NCBI GenBank assembly: GCA_965227095.1
Contig: CBDDFL010000002.1
Span: 1,364,001-1,428,000 of the forward strand
Source: JANQMY01 sp965227095
Lineage (GTDB): Bacteria; Pseudomonadota; Alphaproteobacteria; JANQMY01
DNA: 64,000 bases
Direction: 5' to 3'
Under the pieces are notes generated by a model that did no database searches, was not told where the DNA came from, and saw only the letters and a list, made by a program, of their open reading frames with translations. Shown piece by piece: positions 9,148-18,524 of the stretch (the first letter of the stretch is position 1; each line of letters starts with the position of its first letter). The position numbers were made by a program, and so were the translations under genes.

Positions 9148-10215
9148 CTAATCCCCCCGCACCACGATGTTTCGCTTGGGCTTATCCCCCGCCCTCAACA
9201 GGCGGATGATCCGGCGGCTGCCGGTCTCTATCTGTGCCACGTGGCCCGTTTCGGCCAGTGCGATAAAGGCAAACTTCCCGTCCGGCGAATGGCTCAGCCA
9301 ATAGCCTTTGCTGGGAAGTTTGATATGGCCAAGTTCGTCAAAGGCCGTTCCGCCCGTCGTGTCGGTTTCATCCAGCTGGTGAATCGTGGCGACGGCGCCG
9401 CAAACCGACCAGATTTCGGCCTCTCCTGGCCGAACGGATAATCCCTGGCAGTGATTGAGACCTGTGAAATCCAAAAACCCAAGTGACGCTGGCCAAACCG
9501 GCAGACCGATGCTTCTGGAATGGTCCACGCGGGTGAGCAAGGCGTTGGTTTCGAGGTCCGCCACCTCAAATCCGTTCAGGCCATCCACATGCTGGAAAAA
9601 CAGATTTTTGCGTGGCGCCAGCGCCGACGGCTGAACAGACGCCGAAAACGCCATGAAACCAACGATCTTGTGGCCCTGTGTGGGGTCGACAATGGTCACC
9701 CGCTTAGGCGTGCCCTGGGGTGAAAGATAGACCCGGCGGCCATTGGGATGGGCGATGGTGTTGTGAGGGCGGCCGCCGGTTTCAATCCGCGCCACCACGG
9801 CCTTTTGATTGGCATCGATAACCCAATAATGGCCATCGCGGCAGGGCACATAGACCCATCGGCCGTTGGGGGTGACGGCAATGGCATGCGGCTGCGGCCC
9901 CACTTTCAACCGATGGCGGATTTCACGGCTTTTTCGGTCGATCCACAGCAGCTCGCCAAATGAGCCGCCCCTATTTTCGAGTGACACGAAGACGGTATTG
10001 CCGGCGGCGGCAATGCCATGAGGGTTGGGGCCCACTTCCAGCCGATCCACCCGATCGCCGGTCGCAACGTCAAAAATACCGATATCCGTGCCACTGGCAT
10101 TGGTTTGCCAAAGAAGCTGGCGAGCGGGCTTTTTGGCGTCGGCGCTTGAGAAAGGGGCAATAAAAGCCAAACAGGCGAGGGTGAGGAAGAGAATTCCCCG
10201 ATACGCGTCATACAT
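9148..10215 (-). CDS. Secreted YncE-like beta-propeller protein
   Basis: About 355 residues. A signal peptide (MYDAYRGILFLTLACLAFIAPFSSADA) is followed by repeated blades such as IGIFDVATGDRVDRLEVGPNPHGIAA, LKVGPQPHAIAVTPNGRWVYV and IETGGRPHNTIAHPNGRRVYL. These are typical of the YncE / 40-residue YVTN propeller family, exported to the periplasm. The frame is open for 46 more codons upstream (to 10353), but only the start at 10215 places the signal peptide at the N-terminus. No enzyme motif or heme-binding CXXCH is visible, so the role is unknown; ligand or metal binding, or surface scaffolding, are possible. It is transcribed away from the str operon. Confidence 0.85.
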   Translation of the reverse strand: MYDAYRGILFLTLACLAFIAPFSSADAKKPARQLLWQTNASGTDIGIFDVATGDRVDRLEVGPNPHGIAAAGNTVFVSLENRGGSFGELLWIDRKSREIRHRLKVGPQPHAIAVTPNGRWVYVPCRDGHYWVIDANQKAVVARIETGGRPHNTIAHPNGRRVYLSPQGTPKRVTIVDPTQGHKIVGFMAFSASVQPSALAPRKNLFFQHVDGLNGFEVADLETNALLTRVDHSRSIGLPVWPASLGFLDFTGLNHCQGLSVRPGEAEIWSVCGAVATIHQLDETDTTGGTAFDELGHIKLPSKGYWLSHSPDGKFAFIALAETGHVAQIETGSRRIIRLLRAGDKPKRNIVVRGD

Positions 10216-10417
10216 AAGGTGACTCAAATCTGATTCTCGCTGTTTTTGGCAATGCGAGGAGCGGTCAGTCCCCGGTGCCCCTCCAAATTGACCCGCATTC
10301 CGTAAAAAAAGCGTGCTATCTTGGGCGTTTCGACGAGGGGAAGTCGGGCGCAAGACTCCCGTGGGGATGGACGGCGTAGAAAAACCGAAAATTCCCCAAA
10401 ATCAGCCCCGAAACCGG

Positions 10418-10446
10418 TTGACCTTCAGGTGTGACGCTTATATAAC
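10418..10446 (+). promoter_or_regulatory. Sigma-70-type promoter of the rpsL (str) operon
   Basis: The -35 element TTGACC (10418-10423), a 17-bp spacer and the -10 element TATAAC (10441-10446) are close to consensus. Transcription would begin near 10453 and leave a leader of about 200 bases before rpsL. The 436-bp gap between the propeller gene and rpsL (10216-10651) holds no gene that I can support; this promoter and the long leader are its visible content. Confidence 0.8.
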
Positions 10447-10651
10447 GCGCCACGCATTGGACGGCAGGCCGTAAGCGCTGTGTGCTTATACGCTGCCCTT
10501 TGAAAGTCTAATTCGAATTTTTGGTTCATGACCCTGCTTGAGTTGCTTGTGGGGTCCTCTGATTTGAAACGGGTACCGGCAGACCGGAAGATCTCGCCGT
10601 GTTTCCTGTTTTTGTGCGTTAAGCGATTGGTAAACAAACGAAAGTTCAGGC

Positions 10652-11023
10652 ATGCCAACCATTAATCAGCTCATGCGGAAGCCGCGGCAAAAACCGGTCG
10701 TCCGGAATAAAGTGCCAGCGCTCCAGTCTTGCCCTCAGAAGCGTGGGGTTTGCACGCGGGTCTACACAACGACCCCGAAGAAACCGAACTCTGCTCTGCG
10801 GAAAGTGGCTCGTGTCCGCCTGACGAACAGCTTTGAAGCCATCTGCTACATCCCGGGCGAAGGCCACAACCTGCAGGAACACTCGGTTGTGCTGATCCGC
10901 GGCGGCCGTGTGAAGGACTTGCCGGGCGTTCGCTATCACATCCTGCGCGGTGTGCTGGATACCCAAGGGGTGAAAGACCGTAAGCAACGCCGTTCGAAAT
11001 ACGGCGCGAAGCGACCGAAGTAA
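10652..11023 (+). CDS. rpsL: 30S ribosomal protein S12
   Basis: 123 residues, full length for S12, part of the decoding centre. The TTTPKKPNSALRK loop is intact with Lys43, and Lys88 in VKDLPGVRYH is also present; these are the residues whose change gives streptomycin resistance, so the protein is of the sensitive type. First gene of the str operon, 12 bp before rpsG. Confidence 0.99.
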   Translation: MPTINQLMRKPRQKPVVRNKVPALQSCPQKRGVCTRVYTTTPKKPNSALRKVARVRLTNSFEAICYIPGEGHNLQEHSVVLIRGGRVKDLPGVRYHILRGVLDTQGVKDRKQRRSKYGAKRPK

Positions 11024-11035
11024 GGAACTGTTAAG

Positions 11036-11506
11036 ATGTCACGCCGTCACAGAGCCGAGAAACGCGACATTATCCCCGACGCTAAATATGGCGACGAGGT
11101 GATCACCAAATTCATGAACTCCCTGATGAAGGACGGCAAGAAGTCTGCCGCGGAACGTATTGTTTACGGTGCGTTCGATATCATGGAGCAAAAGACCAAA
11201 AACGACCCGGTTAAGTCTTTCCACGAAGCATTGGAAAACGTCATGCCGGCGATCGAAGTGCGGTCTCGCCGTGTGGGCGGCGCGACCTATCAAGTACCCG
11301 TAGAAGTGCGACCGGATCGGCGGCAGGCTTTGGCCATTCGGTGGCTGATTACTGCTGCACGTGGCCGGAAAGAGACCACGATGGTGGGGCGTTTGTCAGG
11401 GGAGCTTCTTGATGCCGTGAACGGACAGGGGTCCGCGGTCAAGAAGAAGGAAGACACACATAAGATGGCGGAAGCAAACCGCGCGTTCTCACACTATCGT
11501 TGGTAA
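11036..11506 (+). CDS. rpsG: 30S ribosomal protein S7
   Basis: 156 residues, the usual length. Primary 16S rRNA-binding protein that nucleates assembly of the 30S head. Recognisable blocks are MSRRHRAEKRDIIPD and EVRSRRVGGATYQVPVEVRP. In E. coli S7 is the translational repressor of this operon; whether that holds here is not visible. The RBS AAGGA lies just before the ATG. Confidence 0.99.
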   Translation: MSRRHRAEKRDIIPDAKYGDEVITKFMNSLMKDGKKSAAERIVYGAFDIMEQKTKNDPVKSFHEALENVMPAIEVRSRRVGGATYQVPVEVRPDRRQALAIRWLITAARGRKETTMVGRLSGELLDAVNGQGSAVKKKEDTHKMAEANRAFSHYRW

Positions 11507-11547
11507 CTTTTTTTGGGCCTCAAGGGGGCCGGTAAGGATTATCCGTC

Positions 11548-13626
11548 ATGTCTAGATCGACGCCATTAGAGAAGTACCGAAATATCGGGATCATGGCTCA
11601 TATTGATGCCGGTAAAACGACGACGACCGAACGTATTCTGTATTACACGGGCAAAAGCCATAAGATTGGTGAAGTGCACGATGGTGCCGCCACCATGGAC
11701 TGGATGGAGCAAGAGCAAGAGCGTGGCATCACGATCACCTCAGCTGCGACCACCTGTTTCTGGCAAGACTGCCGCATCAACATCATCGACACTCCAGGTC
11801 ACGTGGATTTCACCATTGAAGTGGAACGGTCACTGCGGGTTCTTGACGGCTCGGTGGCCGTTTTTGATTCTGTGGCGGGTGTTGAGCCTCAGTCCGAAAC
11901 CGTATGGCGCCAGGCCGACAAATACGGTGTGCCGCGCATGTGCTTCGTCAACAAGATGGACCGCACCGGTGCGGACTTCTATCGATGCGTTGACATGATC
12001 GTCGACCGTCTGGGCGCGGTGCCGCTGGTGCTGCAGCTGCCGATCGGGTCGGAAAGCGACTATGCGGGCGTTGTGGATCTGATCAAGATGCAGGCCATCG
12101 TTTGGAAAGACGAAAGTCTGGGCGCTGAGTTCGAATATACGGACATCCCGGCGGACCTTGCGGACAAAGCAGCGGAATATCGCGAGAAGCTTGTCGAAAC
12201 CGCCATTGAGCAAGACGAAGAAGCGCTTGAGCAATATCTCGAAGGCAATGAGCCGGACGAAGAAACCCTGAAGAAGTGCATTCGTCAGGGCACGATCAAC
12301 CTGTCTTTCGTGCCGGTGCTGAATGGCACGGCGTTTAAGAACAAAGGGGTTCAGCCTTTGCTCGACGCGGTGATCGATTACATGCCGTCGCCGCTCGATG
12401 TGCCGGCCATCAAGGGTATCATTCCGGGCAAGGAAGAAACCGAAGGCGAGCGGAAAGCCTCTGACGACGAACCGGCTGCGGGTCTTGCGTTCAAAATCAT
12501 GAACGACCCCTTCGTTGGATCGTTGACCTTCGTGCGGATCTATTCCGGTGTCTTTAAGTCCGGCAGCGGTATCCAGAACACGGTGAAAGAAAACCGCGAA
12601 CGTGTTGGCCGTATGCTGTTGATGCATGCGAACAGCCGGGAAGACGTGAAAGAAGCCTATGCCGGTGACATTGTTGCATTGGCGGGTCTCAAAAACACGA
12701 CGACCGGTGACACGCTGTGCGATCCGAACCATGCAATCATCCTGGAACGCATGGAATTCCCGGATCCGGTTATTGAAGTGGCGGTTGAGCCGAAGACAAA
12801 GGCCGACCAAGAAAAGATGGGCGTTGCCTTGAGCCGTTTGGCGCAGGAAGACCCGTCCTTCCGCGTGACCAGTGATGAAGAATCCGGCCAGACCGTGATT
12901 AAGGGCATGGGCGAACTTCACTTGGACATCATTGTGGACCGCATGAAGCGGGAATTCAAAGTGGAAGCCAATGTGGGCGCGCCTCAGGTGGCCTATCGTG
13001 AAACGGTCGGCAAGGCTTACGAAATCGACTACACGCACAAGAAACAGTCCGGTGGTTCCGGTCAGTTCGCGCGCGTGAAGTTTACCATCGAGCCACAAGA
13101 ATCCGGTGGTGGCCGTGAATTCGAAAGCCAGATCGTCGGCGGTAACATTCCGAAGGAATATATCCCTGGTGTTGAAAAGGGGATTGCCAGTGTCGCCGAT
13201 ATGGGCGTGCTCGCCGGTTTCCCGGTGATCGACTATAAAGTCACCCTAACGGACGGCGCCTACCACGATGTGGACTCCAGCGTGATGGCGTTTGAGATCG
13301 CCGGTCGTGCCGCGTTCCGCGAAGCCGTTCAAAAAGCATCGCCAAAGCTGCTTGAGCCGGTGATGAAGGTGGAAGTGGTGACCCCGGAAGATTACATGGG
13401 CGACGTGATCGGCGACTTGAACAGCCGCCGTGGTCAGGTGACCGGCACGGAAGCCCGCGGTAATGCCACGGTGATTTCAGCCATGGTGCCGCTCGCCAAC
13501 ATGTTTGGTTATGTGAACAATCTGCGATCGATGACGCAAGGCCGTGCTCAGTACACCATGCAATTCGATCATTACGATCAGGTTCCACAAGCTGTAGCCG
13601 ATGAAGTTAAGGCGAAATTCGCCTAA
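11548..13626 (+). CDS. fusA: Elongation factor G
   Basis: 692-residue translocase GTPase. G1 motif AHIDAGKT at residues 17-24, the switch region with RGITITSAATT, DTPGHVDF (G3) and NKMDRTGAD (G4), followed by domains II-V (GMGELHLDII in domain III, AYHDVDSSVMAF in domain IV). It has full family length and no internal oddity. It lies between rpsG (41 bp) and tuf (59 bp) as the third gene of the str operon. Confidence 0.99.
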   Translation: MSRSTPLEKYRNIGIMAHIDAGKTTTTERILYYTGKSHKIGEVHDGAATMDWMEQEQERGITITSAATTCFWQDCRINIIDTPGHVDFTIEVERSLRVLDGSVAVFDSVAGVEPQSETVWRQADKYGVPRMCFVNKMDRTGADFYRCVDMIVDRLGAVPLVLQLPIGSESDYAGVVDLIKMQAIVWKDESLGAEFEYTDIPADLADKAAEYREKLVETAIEQDEEALEQYLEGNEPDEETLKKCIRQGTINLSFVPVLNGTAFKNKGVQPLLDAVIDYMPSPLDVPAIKGIIPGKEETEGERKASDDEPAAGLAFKIMNDPFVGSLTFVRIYSGVFKSGSGIQNTVKENRERVGRMLLMHANSREDVKEAYAGDIVALAGLKNTTTGDTLCDPNHAIILERMEFPDPVIEVAVEPKTKADQEKMGVALSRLAQEDPSFRVTSDEESGQTVIKGMGELHLDIIVDRMKREFKVEANVGAPQVAYRETVGKAYEIDYTHKKQSGGSGQFARVKFTIEPQESGGGREFESQIVGGNIPKEYIPGVEKGIASVADMGVLAGFPVIDYKVTLTDGAYHDVDSSVMAFEIAGRAAFREAVQKASPKLLEPVMKVEVVTPEDYMGDVIGDLNSRRGQVTGTEARGNATVISAMVPLANMFGYVNNLRSMTQGRAQYTMQFDHYDQVPQAVADEVKAKFA

Positions 13627-13685
13627 AGCCTCATCGGCTTTCTTTTTGAGTATTGGATTGGCCGTCAGCATACGGAGATTAAAAG

Positions 13686-14876
13686 ATGGCGAAGGAGAAG
13701 TTTGAGCGGACTAAGCCGCACTGTAACATCGGCACGATTGGTCACGTTGACCATGGTAAGACGAGTTTGACAGCGGCGATCACGAAGGTTCTGGCCGAGA
13801 CGGGTGGGGCTGAATTTTCCGCTTACGATGAGATCGACAAGGCGCCTGAAGAAAAGGCGCGCGGCATTACGATTTCGACGGCACACGTTGAGTATGAGAC
13901 GGAGAACCGTCACTACGCACACGTTGATTGCCCAGGTCACGCTGACTATGTGAAGAACATGATCACGGGCGCCGCTCAGATGGACGGTGCGATTTTGGTT
14001 GTGTCCGCGGCGGACGGCCCGATGCCTCAAACGCGGGAGCACATTTTGTTGGCCCGTCAGGTGGGTGTGCCGGCGATCGTGGTGTTCATGAACAAGGTCG
14101 ACCAGGTTGACGACGAAGAGTTGTTGGAACTGGTTGAAATGGAAATCCGTGAGCTGCTGTCATCTTACGAATTCCCGGGCGACGATATTCCGATCGTGAA
14201 GGGCTCTGCTCTTGTGGCGTTGGAAGATGGCGACCCTGCTCAAGGTAAGGAAGCCATTCTGGAGCTGATGAAGGAAGTAGATGCCTACATCCCTCAGCCG
14301 GAACGTCCGAAGGATCAGCCGTTCTTGATGCCTGTGGAAGACGTGTTCTCGATCTCCGGTCGCGGTACCGTTGTGACGGGCCGTGTGGAACGGGGCATCA
14401 TCAATGTGGGCGATGAAATTGAAATCGTCGGCATCAAAGACACGCAGAAGACCACGTGTACGGGTGTTGAAATGTTCCGGAAGCTTCTGGACCAAGGCGA
14501 AGCGGGCGACAATGTTGGGTGTCTGCTGCGCGGTGTTGGCCGTGAAGACGTGGAACGGGGCCAGGTGCTTGCCGCACCGGGGTCGGTGACGCCGCACACG
14601 AAGTTCAAGGCGGAAGCCTACATCCTGACGAAAGAAGAGGGTGGGCGTCATACGCCGTTCTTCTCGAACTATCGTCCGCAGTTTTACTTCCGGACGACGG
14701 ATGTGACGGGTGTTGTGACCTTGCCGGAAGGCACGGAAATGGTGATGCCTGGCGATAACATCTCGATGGATGTTGAGTTGATTGTGCCGATTGCGATGGA
14801 AGAACAGCTTCGCTTCGCGATCCGCGAAGGCGGCCGCACCGTTGGTGCCGGCGTCGTCGCAAGCATTACTGAGTAA
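13686..14876 (+). CDS. tuf: Elongation factor Tu
   Basis: 396 residues. Delivers aminoacyl-tRNA to the ribosome. P-loop GHVDHGKT at residues 19-26, then RGITIS, DCPGHADYVKNMITGAAQMDGA and NKVDQVDD. Domains II and III are complete, with a TVGAGVV C-terminus. The RBS is GGAG, 10 bases upstream. This is the only tuf in the window; many alphaproteobacteria carry a second copy elsewhere, which cannot be judged here. Confidence 0.99.
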   Translation: MAKEKFERTKPHCNIGTIGHVDHGKTSLTAAITKVLAETGGAEFSAYDEIDKAPEEKARGITISTAHVEYETENRHYAHVDCPGHADYVKNMITGAAQMDGAILVVSAADGPMPQTREHILLARQVGVPAIVVFMNKVDQVDDEELLELVEMEIRELLSSYEFPGDDIPIVKGSALVALEDGDPAQGKEAILELMKEVDAYIPQPERPKDQPFLMPVEDVFSISGRGTVVTGRVERGIINVGDEIEIVGIKDTQKTTCTGVEMFRKLLDQGEAGDNVGCLLRGVGREDVERGQVLAAPGSVTPHTKFKAEAYILTKEEGGRHTPFFSNYRPQFYFRTTDVTGVVTLPEGTEMVMPGDNISMDVELIVPIAMEEQLRFAIREGGRTVGAGVVASITE

Positions 14877-14934
14877 TTGGTCGAAGAACAGGCAAAGCCT
14901 TCAGCGAAGGCGAGCATGAAGAACAAGGTGTAAC

Positions 14935-15243
14935 ATGCAAGCGCAAAACATAAGAATACGGCTGAAGGCCTTTGACCACCGTATCTTGGATACGTCGACA
15001 CGGGAAATCGTGAACACCGCAAAGCGGACGGGTGCGCGGGTGCGCGGACCCATTCCGCTGCCAACGCGGCTGGAAAAGTTCACGGTCAACCGGTCCCCTC
15101 ACGTGAATAAGAAAAGCCGGGAACAGTTTGAGATCCGCACGCATAAACGCATGTTGGATATCGTTGATTGGAACCCGCAAACCGTTGACGCCCTGATGAA
15201 GCTGGATCTGGCTGCGGGTGTTGACGTGGAAATCAAACTCTAA
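14935..15243 (+). CDS. rpsJ: 30S ribosomal protein S10
   Basis: 102 residues, standard length. Also the NusE antitermination factor. Sequence MQAQNIRIRLKAFDHRILD and the RTHKRMLDI segment are typical. First gene of the S10 cluster, only 58 bp after tuf with no promoter that I could recognise between them, so str and S10 may be co-transcribed. Confidence 0.99.
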   Translation: MQAQNIRIRLKAFDHRILDTSTREIVNTAKRTGARVRGPIPLPTRLEKFTVNRSPHVNKKSREQFEIRTHKRMLDIVDWNPQTVDALMKLDLAAGVDVEIKL

Positions 15244-15256
15244 GGAGACGCTGAAA

Positions 15257-16078
15257 ATGCGGTCCGGTGTGATTGTTAAAAAAATGGGCATGACCAACGT
15301 CTTCATGGACGACGGTCGCAATGTGCCTGTGACGGTTCTTCAGCTTGATAAGTGTCAAGTTGTGGGCAACCGCACGGAAGAAAAAGACGGCTACACGGCT
15401 GTTCAGCTGGGTGCGGGCAAAGCGAAAGTGAAGAATGTCTCTAAGGCGCTTCGCGGTCATTTTGCCGTGGCGAAAGTTGAGCCGAAGCGGCGTATGGCTG
15501 AGTTCCGCGTGAGCCCCGACAATCTGCTTGATGTGGGTGTTGAGATCACGGCTGATCACTTCATCGAAGGTCAGTATGTGGATGCCAGCGGCACGTCGAT
15601 CGGTAAAGGCTTTGCCGGCGGTATGAAGCGCCACAATTTTGGTGGTCTGGAAGCGACCCACGGTATCTCCATCTCACACCGTAGTCATGGGTCAACCGGC
15701 CAATGTCAGGACCCCGGTAAGGTGTTCAAAGGCAAAAAGATGGCCGGTCACATGGGGGCTGAAAAAGTCACCACACAGAATTTGGAAGTCGTAAAGACCG
15801 ACGTGGACCGCGGCCTGATCATGGTCAAAGGATCGGTTCCTGGCTCCAAAGGCGGTTGGGTGTTCTTGCGGGATGCGGTGAAGCGCAAGCTTCCTGACGG
15901 TGTGCCGATGCCGGGCGCCTTCCGGAAAGACGAAGAAACTGCAGCAGCGCCAGCCGCTGAAGAAGCCCCCGCAGAGGAGGCTCCTGAAGCAGCGGCTGAA
16001 GAGGCGCCTGCCGCGGAAGCCCCTGAAGCAGAGGCTCCTGCCGATGCGCAGGACGCCGATAAAGAAGGGGACAAGTAA
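15257..16078 (+). CDS. rplC: 50S ribosomal protein L3 with acidic C-terminal tail
   Basis: 273 residues from the ATG at 15257 (MRSGVIVKKMGMT), chosen because it matches the L3 N-terminus and has GGAG at 15244. The frame is open a little further upstream inside rpsJ. The core has the SHGSTGQCQDPGKVFKGKKMAGHMG loop that reaches the peptidyl transferase centre. After about residue 225 comes a tail of some 50 residues of Ala, Glu and Pro, longer than the 209-residue E. coli protein. Its last base overlaps the rplD start. Confidence 0.98.
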   Translation: MRSGVIVKKMGMTNVFMDDGRNVPVTVLQLDKCQVVGNRTEEKDGYTAVQLGAGKAKVKNVSKALRGHFAVAKVEPKRRMAEFRVSPDNLLDVGVEITADHFIEGQYVDASGTSIGKGFAGGMKRHNFGGLEATHGISISHRSHGSTGQCQDPGKVFKGKKMAGHMGAEKVTTQNLEVVKTDVDRGLIMVKGSVPGSKGGWVFLRDAVKRKLPDGVPMPGAFRKDEETAAAPAAEEAPAEEAPEAAAEEAPAAEAPEAEAPADAQDADKEGDK

Positions 16079-16698
16079 TGAAAGCCGACGTCACCACATT
16101 GGCGGCATCGAAAGCCGGCACGATCGAACTTGCCGATGGCATTTTCGGGTTGGAGCCGCGTGCTGACATTCTGCACCGCATGGTCAATTACCAATTGGCC
16201 AAGCGTCAGGCAGGGACCCATGCCACCAAGGGCCGCAGCGATATCAAAGCGACCAAGAAAAAGATGTACCGCCAGAAAGGCACCGGTAGTGCCCGTCACG
16301 GCGCGAAGTCGGCGCCGCAGTTTAAAGGCGGCGGTGTTGCCATGGGGCCGAAGCCACGCAGCCACGCCATCGACTTGCCTAAGAAGGTCCGCGCCTTGGC
16401 GTTGAAGCATGCGCTGTCTTCAAAAGCGAAAGCGTCGGAGCTGATCGTTTTGGAAGACGCAAAAGCAGATGCTCCGAAGACCAAAGGTGTGCGCGACACG
16501 CTGAAGAATTTGGGTCTGACCTCTGCGCTGATCATCGATGGCGCGGAAGTGGACACCAATATGAGCCTCGCCATTCGCAGCATTCCAAATGTGGATCTGC
16601 TGCCGGTTCAAGGCATCAACGTCTATGACATTCTGCGCCGGGACAAATTGGTTCTGACCAAGTCCGCGGTGGAAGCTTTGGAGGCGCGCCTAGCATGA
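16078..16698 (+). CDS. rplD: 50S ribosomal protein L4
   Basis: 206 residues. Assembly protein lining the nascent peptide tunnel. The conserved RQAGTHATKGRSDI and KMYRQKGTGSARHG segments form the tunnel loop. The start shares one base with the rplC stop (TAATG), which signals translational coupling. L4 represses its own operon in E. coli, but conservation here is unknown. Confidence 0.98.
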   Translation: MKADVTTLAASKAGTIELADGIFGLEPRADILHRMVNYQLAKRQAGTHATKGRSDIKATKKKMYRQKGTGSARHGAKSAPQFKGGGVAMGPKPRSHAIDLPKKVRALALKHALSSKAKASELIVLEDAKADAPKTKGVRDTLKNLGLTSALIIDGAEVDTNMSLAIRSIPNVDLLPVQGINVYDILRRDKLVLTKSAVEALEARLA

Positions 16699-16988
16699 GT
16701 GCACGGACCGCATATGACACGATCTTAGGCCCGATCATTACGGAGAAGGCCACCATGGCGTCCGAACACAATCAAGTTGTGTTTCGCGTGCCGTTGGACG
16801 CCACCAAGCCAAACATTAAGCGCGCGGTTGAGGAACTCTTCAGCGTGAAAGTGAAAGCCGTCAATACGCTTCGCCAAAAAGGCAAAGTGAAACGGTTCAA
16901 AGGTCGCCCCGGTCGGCGTCCGGACATTAAGAAAGCGATCGTCACGCTCGAAGAAGGGCAGACGATCGATATCACAACAGGGCTCTAG
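16695..16988 (+). CDS. rplW: 50S ribosomal protein L23
   Basis: 97 residues, normal length. Sits at the tunnel exit and docks SRP and trigger factor. Typical N-terminus YDTILGPIITEKATM and the central VKAVNTLRQKGKVKRFKG. The start overlaps the rplD stop as ATGA. Confidence 0.98.
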   Translation: MSARTAYDTILGPIITEKATMASEHNQVVFRVPLDATKPNIKRAVEELFSVKVKAVNTLRQKGKVKRFKGRPGRRPDIKKAIVTLEEGQTIDITTGL

Positions 16989-17015
16989 GGACCGGTTGGA
17001 AACTGGATACGTAAG

Positions 17016-17852
17016 ATGGCATTAAAGACATTCAATCCAATCACACCAGGCCTGCGCGGCACCGTTTTGGTGGACCGTTCGGCGCTCTGGAAAGGCAAGC
17101 CTGAAAAGACGCTTGTCGAAGGGAAGAGCAAGTCCGGCGGACGCGACAGTAATGGCCGTATCGCGGTGTGGAACCGTGGTGGCGGTCACAAGCAGCGTTA
17201 CCGCAAGGTGGACTTCAAGCGCCGTAAGTATGATGTGCCGGCAACGGTTGAGCGCATTGAGTATGACCCCAACCGGTCTGCCTTCATTGCGCTGATCAAA
17301 TATGACGACGGTGAGCTTAGCTACATCATCGCGCCGCAGCGTTTGGCCCCTGGCGATAAGGTCATTTCCGGCGAACGTGTGGACGTGAAGCCTGGCAATG
17401 CCATGCCCATGTCGTCGATCCCGATCGGCACCATCATTCACAATATTGAGATGAAGGCCGGTAAGGGCGCGCAAATTGCTCGGTCCGCTGGCGCCTATGC
17501 TCAACTTGTTGGGCGCGACAGCGGCTATGCCTTGCTGCGCCTGTCATCGGGCGAACAGCGCATGGTGCGCGCCGAATGCATGGCCACCATTGGCGCCGTC
17601 TCAAACCCAGATCATTCCAATGTGAAGATCGGTAAAGCCGGTCGGAACCGTTGGAAAGGCAAGCGCCCTGTTGTTCGTGGCGTTGTGATGAACCCAATCG
17701 ATCACCCGCATGGTGGTGGTGAAGGCCGGACCTCCGGTGGCCGTCACCCGGTTACCCCGTGGGGTAAAAGCACCAAAGGGGCTCGCACACGGCGCAACAA
17801 AGAAACCACGAAATATATCGTGCGCAGCCGCCACCTGAAGAAGAAACGCTGA
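17016..17852 (+). CDS. rplB: 50S ribosomal protein L2
   Basis: 278 residues. Needed for subunit joining and peptidyl transferase activity. The conserved MNPIDHPHGGGEGRTSGGRHPVTPWG region, including the functionally critical histidine, is present near residues 228-253. Separated from rplW by 27 bp and from rpsS by 9 bp. Confidence 0.99.
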   Translation: MALKTFNPITPGLRGTVLVDRSALWKGKPEKTLVEGKSKSGGRDSNGRIAVWNRGGGHKQRYRKVDFKRRKYDVPATVERIEYDPNRSAFIALIKYDDGELSYIIAPQRLAPGDKVISGERVDVKPGNAMPMSSIPIGTIIHNIEMKAGKGAQIARSAGAYAQLVGRDSGYALLRLSSGEQRMVRAECMATIGAVSNPDHSNVKIGKAGRNRWKGKRPVVRGVVMNPIDHPHGGGEGRTSGGRHPVTPWGKSTKGARTRRNKETTKYIVRSRHLKKKR

Positions 17853-17861
17853 GGATAAATC

Positions 17862-18140
17862 ATGGCGCGTTCAGTTTGGAAAGGTCCATTTGTCGACGGG
17901 TATCTGCTGAAGAAAGCAGAAACCAGCCGGTCATCTGGACGGAAAGAAGTGATCAAGACGTGGAGCCGTCGTTCGACGATCCTGCCGCAATTTGTCGGTC
18001 TGACCTTTGGCGTGCACAACGGCCAAAAGTTCGTACCCGTCCTGATCACGGAAGACATGGTGGGCCACAAGCTGGGTGAGTTTTCGCCAAGCCGGACCTA
18101 TTACGGTCACGCTGCCGATAAGAAGGCCAAGAGGAAGTAG
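17862..18140 (+). CDS. rpsS: 30S ribosomal protein S19
   Basis: 92 residues, normal length. Head protein that contacts S13. Start MARSVWKGPFVDGYLLKKAE and the VGHKLGEFSPSRTYYGH segment are diagnostic. RBS GAGGA just ahead of the ATG. Confidence 0.99.
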   Translation: MARSVWKGPFVDGYLLKKAETSRSSGRKEVIKTWSRRSTILPQFVGLTFGVHNGQKFVPVLITEDMVGHKLGEFSPSRTYYGHAADKKAKRK

Positions 18141-18143
18141 ACG

Positions 18144-18524
18144 ATGGGTAAGAAAGCAGCACCACGTCGCGTCGCGGAAAACGAAGCCTTTGCCGTTGGT
18201 CGCATGATCCGGGTAAGCCCTCAAAAGCTGAACCTGGTGGCGCAGTCGATCCGTGGCAAGAAAGCTCAAGCCGCGCTGAACGAACTGGCTTTTTCGAATA
18301 AGCGCATTGCCAAAGACGTGCGCAAAGTATTGCAGTCGGCAATTGCCAATGCGGACAACAACCATTCGCTCGATGTGGACGATTTGGTGGTTGCCCAAGC
18401 CTATGTGGGCAAAAACTTGATTATGAAGCGGTGGAAGCCGCGGGCGCGTGGACGGGTTGGCAAAATTATCAAGCCGTTCAGTCAGATCACCATTGTGGTC
18501 CGCGAAGTAGAAGAGGCAGCCTAA
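18144..18524 (+). CDS. rplV: 50S ribosomal protein L22
   Basis: 126 residues. Its hairpin lines the exit tunnel (MKRWKPRARGRVGKI), where macrolide-resistance changes occur in other bacteria. No insertion or deletion is visible in that hairpin. The final base overlaps the rpsC start (TAATG). Confidence 0.98.
   Translation: MGKKAAPRRVAENEAFAVGRMIRVSPQKLNLVAQSIRGKKAQAALNELAFSNKRIAKDVRKVLQSAIANADNNHSLDVDDLVVAQAYVGKNLIMKRWKPRARGRVGKIIKPFSQITIVVREVEEAA

Noticed and set aside
10216..10353. N-terminal extension of the YncE-like protein to 10353
   Set aside because: It would place the signal peptide 46 residues into the protein; the start at 10215 is far more likely.
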